64,000 bases of DNA from Ophioderma brevispina (lineage: Eukaryota; Echinodermata; Ophiuroidea; Amphilepidida; Ophiodermatidae), in NCBI GenBank assembly GCA_023653785.1, contig JAMKCH010078773.1, forward strand, positions 186,001 to 250,000, read 5' to 3'. Both the position numbers and the translations under genes were made by a program. Shown here in pieces: positions 13,571 to 25,600 of the stretch; position 1 is the first letter of the stretch; the number at the start of each line of letters is the position of its first letter. Under the pieces are notes generated by a model. The model searched no databases. It saw only the letters and a list, made by a program, of their open reading frames with translations, and was not told the origin of the DNA.

Positions 13571-13862
13571 CAGAGGGGTTTTAGTCCAATCCCACATGTG
13601 CACACATTTGGAAAATTTTGCCTCATGGGTGTCATGTGATCCCATAAAAATCATATTCCTTAATACATGAAAACCCATACTTCAACTCCCATTTTGGCCA
13701 AAGCGTTACTACTCGGGAATTTATAGCATAGATTAGACAGTCTTTGGTCTTAACTCTTGGATGAACACTTTTTTAAATTACCCTTGTCCTGACATGTATT
13801 AAATACAGTACAGTATAGGCACTTTGCTATTCATCATGGGATTGATTTCAAAACACCCTCTG
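13571..13862. mobile_element. MITE of the CAGAGGGTG family, copy 1
   Basis: Begins CAGAGGGGTTTTAGTCCAAT and ends with TCAAAACACCCTCTG, imperfect inverted repeats. Homologous to 22755-23036 and the shorter 43010-43187 (shared GTCATGTGATCCCA, ACAGTACAGTATAGGCA, ATGGGATTGATT). No clear target duplication at this copy. Confidence 0.75.
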
Positions 13863-14562
13863 GGTAGATATAGGCCTATATTTTTTTTTAAAGGCAATAT
13901 GATTTTTGTTTATTGAAATTGATATAACAGTGTGCTTACTTGCAAGAGAAATGTGAACTTCGTATTGTCAGTTGTTTTTTTTTCTAGCGCGCACGGCAGT
14001 TGTACTGTGCCGTCTTTCAGAAGCCTGTGTTTTTGTCCAGAAATTCTCTATCCCCAGTCTGGTTCTTTTTTCTTATTGTTTGGGGGGGGGGGGGGGGGTC
14101 CGTGTCCTGATTTTGAATATATCAAGTTTAACACTCAAATGTTGTAGCTTGTTGTAGCCGTATTGTTCTAATTGCCTTATTTTAGTGTCATTTAGCGTGA
14201 GCAAATGTTATTTTAGCTTGTTACAAAATGTTTATATCCCTGGGGCTATTTGCATCTTTACTCGGGTCGACTGTATGTCACAGAGTGGGCGGACATCTCA
14301 CCTACCTGACGTATTTGTATATATTGTTTAATAATAGTAAAAAATTCAGTATTTTTTGATATTGGGAAAGAACCGTTACCTTTTCTATTGTCTGTCCGTT
14401 GCTTGCCCTACTACCTGGGTGTGTGTCGCAAAGTTCGAAGTGCCGATTTGAGATCGAATTTGTTTGAAGACAGTGTTATCAACTGTATTTGCTGAGGGGT
14501 TGTGTAGGGCTGAATGACTGAGTGTCAGAGATAAGTGTCTCGAGGACCAAGTTACGTCCTCA
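13863..14562. other. No recognisable gene
   Basis: Non-coding; holds TAGGCCTA at 13871 and a run of about 16 G at 14083-14098. Confidence 0.45.
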
Positions 14563-15056
14563 AATTGATTGGACCAAGGGCCAAAGCTGATTGGACCAAG
14601 GGCCAAAGCTGATTGGACCGAGGGCCAAAGCTGATTGGGCCGAGGGCCAAAGCTGATTGGACCGAGGCCCAAAGCTGATTGGGCCGATCCAAAGCTGATT
14701 GGCCGAGTGCCAACGCGATTGGTCCGTTGCCAAACTTGATTGTCCGAGGGCCAAAGCTGATTGGACCGAGGGCTAAAGCTGATTGGACCGAGGGCTAAAG
14801 CTGATTGGACCGAGGGCCAAAGCTGATTGGACCGAGGGCCAAAGCTGATTGGACCGAGGGCCAATCTGATTGGACCGGGGCCAAAGCTGATTGGACCGAG
14901 GGCCAAAGCTGATTGGACCGAGGGCTAAAGCTGATTGGACCGAGGGCCAAAGCGGATTTTACCGAGGGCCAAAGCTTGATTGGACCGGGCCACAGTCTGA
15001 TTGGACCTATGGCCAAAGCTGATTGACCAAGGCCAAAGCTGATTGGACTAAGGTTT
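14563..15056. repeat. 22-bp minisatellite, about 22 units
   Basis: Tandem units around the core GATTGGACCGAGGGCC followed by AAAGCT. Units differ by small substitutions (CCAAGG, GGGCTAAA) and by occasional 1-4 bp deletions. The long minus-strand open frames (up to 173 codons, rich in LGPISFGPRSNQ) are by-products of this array, since a 22-bp unit cycles all frames. Confidence 0.95.
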
Positions 15057-15192
15057 AAATTGTCCAGTGGCCTACTGCTTGTGGTTGCAAATGTCTCTCA
15101 ACTCGAAGTTAAATTTCAAAAATGAAAAATGTACTTCTTGCTTTTATTTATACCCAGAATAACTGACAAATACTCGGCCCATGTTTGTTACT

Positions 15193-15550
15193 TTAAAGGT
15201 GGGTGTTCCGATTTAATGTGTATTGTGTTCTATCTTGTATATGAGAGCCTGGCACTTGCACATACACCCCATCAAGACCCTTGGGAAACAAACTTGCGGT
15301 TTTGTGGTATACCCGCAAATAATGCATATTGCGAGGCCCTATTCATACTGTGCTAATATTGATGGTTAACCACTAAAAACGTCAGTTTTTTGTTTTATCT
15401 GGGAATTAATGGAATTTGAGGGCTCAAATTTCAGGACGACAATGAGAAAAATACGGACTTGCATCTGATATCAAAATCGATACTAACTCCTCACATTGGT
15501 ATGTCACTGGAAATCAGGGGGTCCAAACCGATCGGAACACGCACCTTTAA
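15193..15550. mobile_element. TTAA-target MITE of the AGGTGC family, copy 3 (inverted)
   Basis: Flanked by TTAA at 15193-15196 and 15547-15550. Ends AGGTGGGTGTTCCGAT and ATCGGAACACGCACCT are inverted repeats of about 16 bp with one mismatch. The body is homologous, in opposite orientation, to 7446-7818. Confidence 0.8.
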
Positions 15551-16986
15551 AATGCAATCTTTAGCTCACGGTATAACCCACGCTTGCTATTTTTTGAGAG
15601 ATTAGAAATGTTGGGTGTGAGGATTCACTTGGTAGTCACCACTGTGACTTTTAACCTCTTTTTTCTTTTTCCTTTTGTTGGCATTGGTGTTGCTTTCTAA
15701 TTCTATTTACTCCAGTAGGAGTTTCCCCTTTCCCATCTCTAACAAAATTCTCTTCCAATAATGGTTCTAAAAAAATTAGCATTAAGAAGAGATTTTGTGG
15801 GTCATATTGGCAAACTAGGCTGGTAAGGGAGCAATATGACCTGGGGAAGTTCAGGCTAGCAAGGTAATTGGCATGTTGCTCAGGTAATAATATCGCCAAA
15901 TTCAACCACGGGTTTGTTAACAGTCGGACTGAACCCTTCTTGTATCCATTTGGCAATTTTGTTTGGCCTTTCCTCCCCTCTGGTCTTTAAGTGTCAGTCC
16001 TTGTACAGACCTTATGCTTTACTTCTAGACACCTGAACTTGTGGTCGGAAAAGGACCGTACTGTACATTTGGAAACTTCAACTCCATCTTACTCAAAATA
16101 AACTACTTGGCCAATTATTACTGATCATGTTATTAATGATCCGTGAGTCCCTCAAAAAAGTTCAATGTTGTTTATTACAAACACATATTAGTTTAAACCT
16201 ACAAGATGGACAATGATTGGAAATATTGAGTGACTCCCCAAAGAAACTGTATTCTCCAAAATTATTTTTATATACCATATTGTATTTGCATGCTTCTTAT
16301 TGGGTCAGTGACCTTAATAATAAATTCCCACAAGTTAGAGACCACTCTCAAGGTCCCGTTCAATATTTCACTGCATGGCAGGCAGTACTGAAATGCAGCC
16401 TACCATCAAGATGAAGTAGGGTGAGTACGACAATTTTACTGCAATGTTCCGTCTTTGGCAAGTTACTGCATTTTCTGCAACCCGTGGACCTGAGTTATCT
16501 GCATTAATGATTAGGAGTGTAGCAAAGTGATGTGAACATTGCTTATAATGCAGTGCAGGGTAGAATTATGAACGGACCTTAATGGGACCATTTCAAGACG
16601 GACTCACTAGGTGCATCAAGAAATAAAGCTAATTGACAAATCTATCTAATTATTTCAGTCATAGATCCAAGTGGAGTATCTAAGTGGTGTTTTTTGTGAT
16701 GGCCAGAAACAGAATTCCCCACCTCCCAATATCTCATGATTATACTTTTTATAATATTAATGTCGAGACAAAGCAGACCTTTGTAGATCTTGCCAAGCAC
16801 GGGGGAGTTTTGAGTTTGATTAAGTTGGAAAACAAAGAGCTCATTCAGCCTGCCGCTGGGAGCGATGCCACTTGGTTTAAACGCCAGTAAATAGGCCTAT
16901 ATTTATTTCATTTATTGCTATCCTTACATGTAAAGACTGACTGCATTCCAGGATGTCTTGTAACATCTTGGGGGTACACCTTACTC
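15551..16986. other. No recognisable gene
   Basis: AT-rich non-coding sequence with short uninformative open frames; TAGGCCTA at 16892. Confidence 0.45.
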
Positions 16987-17931
16987 TTAAAGGCAACATC
17001 AGTGATTTGGGCTAAATCAGAAAAGTAAAAAAAAATCATACAGAAATCAGTCTGTGCATGCATGTCTGTAATAGTATAGTGTACCCTACAAGTGCTAAGA
17101 TTGAAAGCAACCTTTAAGGAACATTTTAGTCATAATGTGCCATACAGACACTTTCTACCACACCTAATTGAATGGTGATTTATATCTTTTAAAAAAAAAA
17201 AAATGTTTGCTTCTTTTTCTGTTAAATGTTTTCAGTCCCAAAATAATTACGAGAATTCTACAGACTTATCTTTCACTTTTACGCTATTCAATATTTGACA
17301 ATTTCGGGTGAATCACCGACAGTGTCTTTAATGCGTCACTGGCACATTTTTTCACCAAATATGAAATTGCTTCAATTGCCTCTCAAATGATAGAGTCTAG
17401 GCCATTGGGAAGAACAGAGATATATTTTACACATAAAAATAACAAGAACCCAAACATGATAGGGACAGTTGATATGAGGATAAGACATCCATGTACTTTA
17501 GGCCAACTTTTTAGTTTTCCTTAACTTTAATCACCAACTGTGTACATTACGTGAATATTTTTGACTAGTACTCACTGACTTAAACCACAAAGGTTTAAAC
17601 CGATCAAACAGTGTGCATACGCGTGGGAAACATGCATATGCGTGCGTGTTTCTTGTGTTAAACGGCCATTTTCGTCGTCGGCTGAATTTAACGTCACCCG
17701 GCAAACGTTAAATTATACAATCGTTCTGTTTAACCAATGAAGCTGATTGGTCTTCATCATTTCGGGTGAGGGCTTTTGTCTCAACCATTGCAAAATATCG
17801 ATTTGAAAAATCTTGGAGGGCGCAGACTATTTTTCAAATGTGCCCGTGTCTCTTAACCAAACTGGCTGTGATGTAAATGATTCTTTTTCTTCTCATTTTT
17901 CGGATTTGCAAATCACCGATAATGCCTTTAA
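16987..17931. mobile_element. TTAA-target element, ~0.95 kb, AGGCA termini
   Basis: TTAA at 16987-16990 and 17928-17931. Left AGGCAACATCAGTGATTTG and right CAAATCACCGATAATGCCT are imperfect inverted repeats over 19 bp. No coding capacity. It belongs with the other TTAA MITEs by target site and A-G-G start, but its body is distinct. Confidence 0.72.
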
Positions 17932-20697
17932 CAGTCAGAATTTATGACGCAGCAGTGGACATGAAGTCCAGCATTAAGTATAGGTTAGGTAAAGGGCTCA
18001 AGACCAGCCTGCAGCATTTGCTGCCTATTTTCGCCCCTATCATGCCTATTAGTATGGATCAATCAATCAACATGTAATTCATCTCTGTCCATTTATAATG
18101 TGAGTGACAACTCCTGCTCATTTCGGTTGCCAATTAGGATGGGAAGTGTTATGGTGTGATCAATGCTAAATAGTCTGCAAGTATAGTGTTGTGTTCCCAT
18201 GAAACGAGTGTGGAAATCCCCTTATTGTAATGAGAAAGGAGAAATGGGCTGTGAAACTCAACAAAAATAGGAAGAAACTAAGTAATAGAAAAAAAGATTT
18301 TCGGGGGGTACAACACAACCTGCTCGATTTGGGCATTGGGATTTCCAAACGATAATTTGTGCAACCGCTACATGCATTTACTATGGCAGTCTCTGTCTCA
18401 CTTACATTACAAAATCTCCTCTTAAACCTTAGTTCAATACATCTTAGTAATTTATATCATGATAATTAAGGAATAAATTATTGTCTTCAAAATCCGTTGG
18501 GGTTAGTGGTTAACCCCACTGCAAAATAGTGTAATTTCCAATAACGGTCATTTAGATTTAAATATTCGTGACCAGGCCTAGCCTTCAGTCAAGTCTGTGT
18601 GTACCATTCGATGTGCGTGAGAGCGCAGCTTCCACCGTAAGTCTTTTAAAAAAGACTAGCACGTTGGTTTATTCCGAAGTTTGATGCCATTTTTGAATTT
18701 GCTTGTTGCTGCAAGGTTGCATGCCCCCCCCCCCATGATTTTTCCAATATCACATCACATTAGTTTTTGTTTATTATGCATAAGGAAAAGAAATCTTTCC
18801 ACACAGTATCAGGCATACATACACTCTGGCTTCATATATGGGACGTGTTGAAATGGCAAAAAGTAGATCTGTCACAAAGGTACTCCAGGACTCCCCGAAA
18901 GGGACTGTTGATCCAGACCCCTCTCTGTTATCCAAGAATCATCTGGAGTGACCCTTTTGAATAGTTGAAGTGTGTAAAATGTATCGCATGATTTTGTTGT
19001 TGTTGAAATCTGCATAACAAATGGATAATGAAGTCGCTTGTTTAGGGGGGGGGGGGGGGATATAATCTATACTCGGGACCGAAACCCTTTTACGAGCGTG
19101 TACTAACGGATTCCTTTTCATAGGTACTGCAAAAAAAAAATGAACTTGCCTCTGATTGGCTGACCACCTGCTGTTTGCTGGGTCAGACCACTTATTTTTC
19201 CTATATATGGATATAGGCCTAGATGTAACTTTGACCAAAAAGAAATTCTGAGATGTCATGTGGTAGCCATTTCTTGAATTGACTTTGACTCAATTTTTCA
19301 AATTACCTACCCGTCCATTGGGTTGTTCCTGGGAGGTCATTTATTGTTAATATCTTGATTTTGTACAAAAAAACCCAGCCAGGATATTTGCTCCCTGGAC
19401 CCCACCATTTTCAAAGACTTCTGTCAACCAACCAGTATCCACCCCTGCTAAGCCTCACTGCAAACTGTAAATTCCCAGTGTATTTGCAAACATGTAAAAA
19501 ATCCAACTGTATAAATACTACATCTGATTATAAACAATTTTTCAAAACAAACCAAACATTGCCCATCATATACCAATGTTTATCAGATAGTGTAGCATAT
19601 TTTCCCCAAACAGAAGCTATTTTGAATGCTAAACACACACAGAAAGGAATGCCTCCTGAGAATCGGTGAAACCTGCGCTTGTCAAAAATTGCGTTTGTTA
19701 TTCACCTGTGGAAATCGAAATTGATTACTCTGGAATCCGTGCAGCGGGGGTAGTGTGTGTTAGTACACAGTAGTCTAGTGGACGTGCATTGTCTTCAAGA
19801 TACAAGGCTTAAAACTGTGGTTGAACTTCAAAATACCATTTGGGTAATCTGCCTGACTTAACCCGTTGTCCGCGTTCTTAAGAGAGATTGTATTGGGTTC
19901 TGCTTGACAGGAGGGCTTTCATAGTCAATGCTGGATTTAGAATCAGGTATTTCAATCTTCCTACCCGAGGATTTTGACTTGCAGACCATCCTGTGATGTG
20001 ATTCTGTCCAAGAAAACTTGTCCAACATCCCTGGTTACTAATATGCATCAAAAGCTTCTCTGCCATTCTTTGTAGTCACGATAGTTGACAAACTATGCCA
20101 TGACATTTGTGTAAAATTAAAGTAAACATTTTTGTACAACATTTATTTTGTGCTTCTTGCTTCCGCAAAAATGAAAATGCTGGAATATATTTTTATTTCT
20201 TCTGTGTAGGTCAATGTAAGGAAGCTCAATATGACAAAATTTAAAAAACAAATAAAACAGTTTAAAATCGCCAAAGTGCAAAAAAAAAAAATATTGGAAA
20301 AAATGATCTTTTAAAGTTTGTGGCTCCTAACATTGCAGTTTAGTTGGTTGATGATCAATTATTGGGTGGCTGTTCAGAAAATATGCTGTCCTGGACTTTG
20401 TGCACAGCTTGAGGCTTTGCTTTTATTCTGGTTAATCTGGCATTCAAAGAATTGGCTTTGATTTACCTGCCATGCGTAGCGTATGTGTGCACATCCCGGA
20501 ATTCAGCTTGAAAGCCCAAATATCTGGGTAGGCTTACTCGGGTGGTGCTCAAACTCATCTGTTGTTTGGGGGAGAGCAAATTTGTAATTCCTTGTTAACT
20601 CTGTGCCCAATATTCTTGTCTGATATTGTGATGGTATTTTGGTTAGATGGTGATGTTACAGTCTTCTTCTTCTTATCATGTCCAAACACTGTGGTTC
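17932..20697. other. No recognisable gene
   Basis: AT-rich non-coding sequence. Contains a C10 run near 18725, a run of about 15 G near 19046-19060, and TAGGCCTA at 19214. No exon recognised. Confidence 0.45.
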
Positions 20698-20910
20698 TCA
20701 AATATGATCCAGCCAGAGATGGGTACAATGTCTGGCTGCTTCACTGAATACTGCAAGGTCCTTGTTTGTGCATTGTTGCTCCAGCAGTGGGCGGACCAAG
20801 AGATGTTTCATTGTCTGTGGTGCTGTTCTACAACCACAGGTAGTGTCCTGATCTGCTTCCAGGTAGCCCCACTTCTGCAAGGAAACCTTAGATCGGCCAA
20901 ATGTTACAGT
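20698..20910 (-). pseudogene. LINE retrotransposon remnant, C-terminal end of the reverse-transcriptase ORF
   Basis: Minus-strand open frame ending in a stop. It reads GRSKVSLQKWGY, then CGCRTAPQTMKHLLVRPLL, then CTHLWLDHI. A KWGY...CxCG..QTMxHLLxCPL...WLD pattern is the characteristic C-terminal tail after the reverse transcriptase in several animal LINE clades. Everything 5' of it is missing, as expected for a 5'-truncated insertion; one expected cysteine (HLLVCP) is arginine. An AAG-rich stretch follows the stop. Confidence 0.65.
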
Positions 20911-22254
20911 CTGAAAGAAATAAATTTACTTTTGTTTGACTTATGACTCATCCCTTTCGAGTCTTCCTCACTCAACTTCTATTCTCTTCTTGAGAGTTCA
21001 TTGGGGGTTTGAGTCTAAGCATACCATTTTAGTTGGCAGATTGTCTGTGTTTGAATGAAATATTACAGCTCACTGCAATGAGGGTGATATAAGGGAGCAT
21101 GGTATTAAAAATAGCATGATGTGCACCATTTTTTGACTGCCTGTGTATGTGTGCATGTGTGTGTGTGTTGTGCGTGTGTGTGTCCCCGTTCGTATGTGGT
21201 AAAGATCTACCCTGCACGTACTGGATTCATATTTTATTTTAGCCATTGATCATCAATTTTCATACTTGGTCGGAAACCACTGACCCAAGACTTATGTGGG
21301 GTGTACACCGATTGCAGTCTACCTACCTTTCCAGGCACTGTTTGACCAAAATTGTGTTGCTCTTTGAATACCCCCACTTTTAGGGCTTCTCACAAAAAGA
21401 CTCCCTTTGAACATAGACCCCCCTTCTCAGTGAAATGATTGTCTTATTGCTGCACATCCCTGTCAAAACTCTCCCTTCCAAGTTGAGTGACCTCCCCAGT
21501 GATAGCTGATAGCAAGAACATTCCTGCATTTAATCTCACAATCAGGTATTGTCTGAGATTATGAGAAAGACCATCTTGACCCAACTTTTTTTCTCATCTC
21601 ATTCTTAGCTCGTAATATATATGGCAAGCATCTTGAAACAAAAATGATCAAGTCAACTTTAAAAAATTGGTTTCATAAATTCAGGCGACATGAATGCAAA
21701 TTGCTTCAACCTTTCAGGTACTTAATTGTCAATATCCAGGTGATCGGACATTTTTTGACCCTCCCAGGAAATGTTGAAAATCATGTTTTCTTAGTAATTG
21801 CATGATAAATAAAAAAAATAAAAAATTAATATTTTTATCACAATCCAGACAATGTCTTGAACTTGGATTTGGACAGAGAGTAACAACTGGAGCCCAACAA
21901 ATCACATCTAATGGCAACATTGATGTTATGGGACCTCCTTTGGAACAATTTTGAGAACAATTATGCATCAGATAAGGAATGGCATTACAAATTTATCAGC
22001 ATCTTTATTAGGGAAATCTTATGTAAGGCTTCTGAATACCTTGCATTTTAAACCAAGAGTTTCTCACTCATTTTAAGCCTTTTGCTTTTTGTCCCTGTTT
22101 GTAATGTATTGAGTCCATCCCATAATGCATGAGGTTTGGAAATTTAGTCACCTCAATTAGATTGTGATCCTACAAAAATTCTATTCTTAACACATAAAAA
22201 TTATGACTTTTACATTCATTTTAGCCCACAAGGTGCTAGTAACTCTAACCTATT
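20911..22254. other. No recognisable gene; short TG microsatellite
   Basis: Non-coding. A TG/TGCG microsatellite spans about 21145-21184. A partial CAGAGGGTG-family MITE segment (TGTATTGAGTCCATCCCATA) lies near 22105. Confidence 0.5.
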
Positions 22255-22461
22255 ACTAACCTTAATCTGAATCCTAACCTAAATCTGTATCCTAACCTAA
22301 ATCTGAATCCTAACCTAAATCTGAATCCTAACCTAAATCTGAATCCTAACCTAAATCTGAATCCTAACCTAAATCTGAATCCTAACCTAAATCTGAATCC
22401 TAACCTAAATCTGAATCCTAACTTAAATCTGAATCCTAACCTTAATCTGAATCCTAACCTT
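22255..22461. repeat. 18-bp minisatellite, about 11-12 units
   Basis: Regular 18-bp period of CCTAACCTAAATCTGAAT. The central units are identical; outer ones differ by single bases. It ends about 90 bp before the LDLa exon of perlecan. The CCTAAC core resembles telomeric sequence, but the period is 18, not 5 or 6. Confidence 0.95.
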
Positions 22462-22554
22462 GGACCCTATATTTTTCAATCAAGCTTTCAGTCAAACCAA
22501 ATCAGTACTTTGTTTCCAGAATTTAAAGTCTCCCGTATCTTATTTATCATACAG

Positions 22555-22662
22555 GTTGCAGATCTGATGAGTACGAGTGTGAAAGTGGCCAGTGTATACC
22601 CCTCAGTGCTCGCTGTGACAGGATATATGACTGCAATGACTACTCGGACGAACAGTTCTGTC
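22555..22662 (+). CDS. HSPG2: Perlecan exon: LDL-receptor class A module
   Basis: Exon of 108 bp after a TTATCATACAG acceptor and before a GTAAGT donor, phase 1 at both ends, as is usual for LDLa exons. It encodes one complete LDLa repeat with six cysteines and the calcium-binding signature [11 protein letters not shown]. It should be the last LDLa of domain II, because its terminal phase-1 C joins in frame to the Ig exon 20 kb downstream (giving [11 protein letters not shown]). Vertebrate perlecan has four LDLa modules; I found no further LDLa exon in the 22 kb to the left. Confidence 0.93.
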
Positions 22663-25600
22663 GTAAGTTAACTTTTCATTGTCCGTACATTCACGTTTCT
22701 GCTTGTAGCAATGTATCACATTCTGTTGCCTGGGCATTCAGTGCTGAACACATGCAGAGGGTGTATTGAGTCAATCCTACAATACACCAGTTTTGGGAAA
22801 TTTCACCTCAATATGGTCATGTGATCCCACAAAAATCCTATTCTTAATACATAAAAACCTTAACCTTTACACCCACAAGGGACTAGTACTTGGGTATTTT
22901 TTTACATGATCATGAAAAGTCTTGTGGTTCTTAATCTTTTGGAACACTTTTTATCCCTAAGTACTGACATGTGTTGAGTACAGTACTGTATAGGCATGTT
23001 GCAATGCATTATGGGATTGATTCAAAACACCCTCTGGAACACATGCATGTTCTTAGCCACTCATAGAGCTGAATGGTATAAATCATTGTTTCCACTGAAA
23101 GTAGACCATAATGAATGTGTAGGTACATGCGCTTCAATAAAGACTATGCCTATACAAATTATTTTAAAAAGGCTGGGTGCAATTTCAATATTTTCAGGAC
23201 AAAAGGTAGAGAATGATTCTGAATAGGTATAGAGTGATAATGAATAGGTTTAGGTGACAAACATGGCAACTTTTCAAGGTGCACAATGAAGTAGGCACAG
23301 ATACTACATCAGACACCTACGCGGGCATACATGGGCAATTCATTCATCTGGTTCAATAGTCGATTAGGTTCTGAATAGTTGCGCCTCGGACTGGTGCAAA
23401 GAGATAGTTGAACCCCCGCAAGGCAAGAGTTTCTTTTTTTTATGAGATTCTACGAAACCTCACTCACCCACTCCCAACGTGATTCACCCACTTGTTTTTG
23501 TTTTTCTCTCATAAACAAGTCTTCTAGACCAGGTCATTTGAATATGCATGATTTTGAATTTATTATCTCTTGTAATCTCCAGATGTATTTGTAAATAGAC
23601 CTCAATATTTTTAACATAATCAACATTTGCACATATTATTGGTTTGTGTGATTTATGAAGTTGATTCTTCTATTATCTCATAAAACAATTAAAAAATGAT
23701 TACTCCTACAAAGAGAGGTCCGTCACGGATTCGAACCACTAACCTTCCATCTAAGGTCTCACTGTAATCTGCTATGCTCTGCAAACTGTTCTGGCAGAAA
23801 GCCTTTGCTTTATGACACTTGAAGGTAGATTAGAGATTTCTGGCCAACCTTATCGTCCCTGCAAAAACAAAGTGTGTCTGTCTGTGTTGTGCTTGGTAAA
23901 ATTCCTTCATGCATCAACATAATTTGTGTATTTCAATGGGACTTGGATGCAATGAGCCTTAGGTAGAGTTGCACAAGTGATTTCAACACACGGGATTAAA
24001 GGTCATGTAGGGTCATTGGAGGTCACTTTAAAACTTGGATATATTGGTCAATGAATCCACACACTTTGATGAATTTCAATGCGACTTCAATCATTGCGCA
24101 TCACGTAATTATGAATTCTGCCTTTTTTTGGGGAATACATTTTAGATCACCCCATTGAAATACAACCATATTAACATTGTTATTTCACATATATTGAAAA
24201 GAATCAAACCAATACATGTAGGCCTATATGTTCGAATTGTAACACCTTGCGCACCTATTGAAATTGGCATAATTACATTTCGCAACTACTCCATATTTTT
24301 AACAATAAAGTACACGATATAGCTTAGCACTAAGGGTATACTGTACTTATGCTTTAAAATTAAACTGAAAAACTGTTCCCAACTGTTAAAATCCCAGTGG
24401 AATTATACTATCAGAAATGATCCTAAAAGAAAGATAGCACATTTCTATCACTTGTGTCAGCTGATCTGCCGACATACTGATTCAAGTATTGAAACAAGAC
24501 CCCCTTTTGCTCATAGGTAATGTTTGTCCAAGTTTTAATCTGACGGTTGAAGAAGGGGGAGGAAAGGAGGGATTGGTGATGGTCTCAAAGAGCATATAAG
24601 GTTTTGTATATTTAGTTCCCAGTCACATTGAATCAAAGAGCATTAATTTTAAAGCAGTATGTGTTAAGTAATCAAAATGATCCCCTTGGACATATAGTTA
24701 AAGGTGCAACGAGAGATTTTACATATCAGCTGTCCATAAAAAATCAAAAGTACTGGTTTTTGCCCTGATATAAAGGTTTCCATCAAAAATAACCCCATCT
24801 AGCTGAGAAATGTTTCTTGGTAAAAAACATTTTGAAATTTCTAACTTCGTATAGGAGCAAATACGAAATTCAGCCTATGTTTTATATTGAAATATAGCAA
24901 ATCAGAATCACCTTTTCCCTCTCTTTTAAACATTTCTGTAGCCAAATACAAGGTAAGAAATTGTTGAGTGTTAGTCTATATGAAATACTATTATGACACA
25001 ATATGTGGGTGCCCAAAATCTCTAGTTGCACCTTTAATGCACTGTATTTTAACCATAATGGTTCATGCAGTGTGAAGATAAGTAGTACATGCATAAGCAA
25101 CACATTAGATTTTGTGATCGCCAACAGGTGCAGGTGTGTGTGTGTGTGTGGGGCTGGGGGGGGGGTTACTGTCCCATTTAGGTCCCTTCATGAATTTACA
25201 CATGCTTTTATCTGTATGACCCAAATTAAAGGGGTGGGCCCGATTTAAGGATATGAACTAGTTTTCATCCTAATTGATTGGCCTTCACTCCAAAACTCCA
25301 TCTCCAAAGTTTCGCGCTGATATTATCAATCCGTTTTGATGCGAGAGCTAAAAACGTGATTTTGAAGCCCCATAGAGTACTGTAAAATAAATATTGGTCG
25401 ACAAAATGGGCACATTTTCGCCCATAACTTCCCAACCAACCATCCTTTGGCCTCTAAGATTTCACAGGGATAAATGAGAAAAATAGCAGTTTCTCTGATA
25501 CCAAACTGGTGACCACTTCAGTTAAAATCTGGGGCTTATGGGACGATGGCTATTAGCGATCGGGCCATGCGACCTTTAATGCCCTAAATTGCCTTATTTT

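Noticed and set aside
14385..15016. Minus-strand frames of 173, 64 and 73 codons with repeated GPISFGPRSNQ
   Set aside because: They are read-through of the 22-bp minisatellite, which rotates frames; no start or domain evidence.
1..22254. Further LDLa or SEA exons of perlecan
   Set aside because: I looked for cysteine-rich open stretches with the DCxDxSDE signature between splice sites and found none by eye; a profile search would be decisive.
22255..22461. Interstitial telomere
   Set aside because: The period is 18 bp with an ATCTGAAT part; only the CCTAAC core resembles telomeric repeats.
23720..23800. tRNA gene on the minus strand
   Set aside because: B box is good, but the T-stem pairs poorly and no acceptor stem or anticodon arm could be drawn; a SINE head is more likely.
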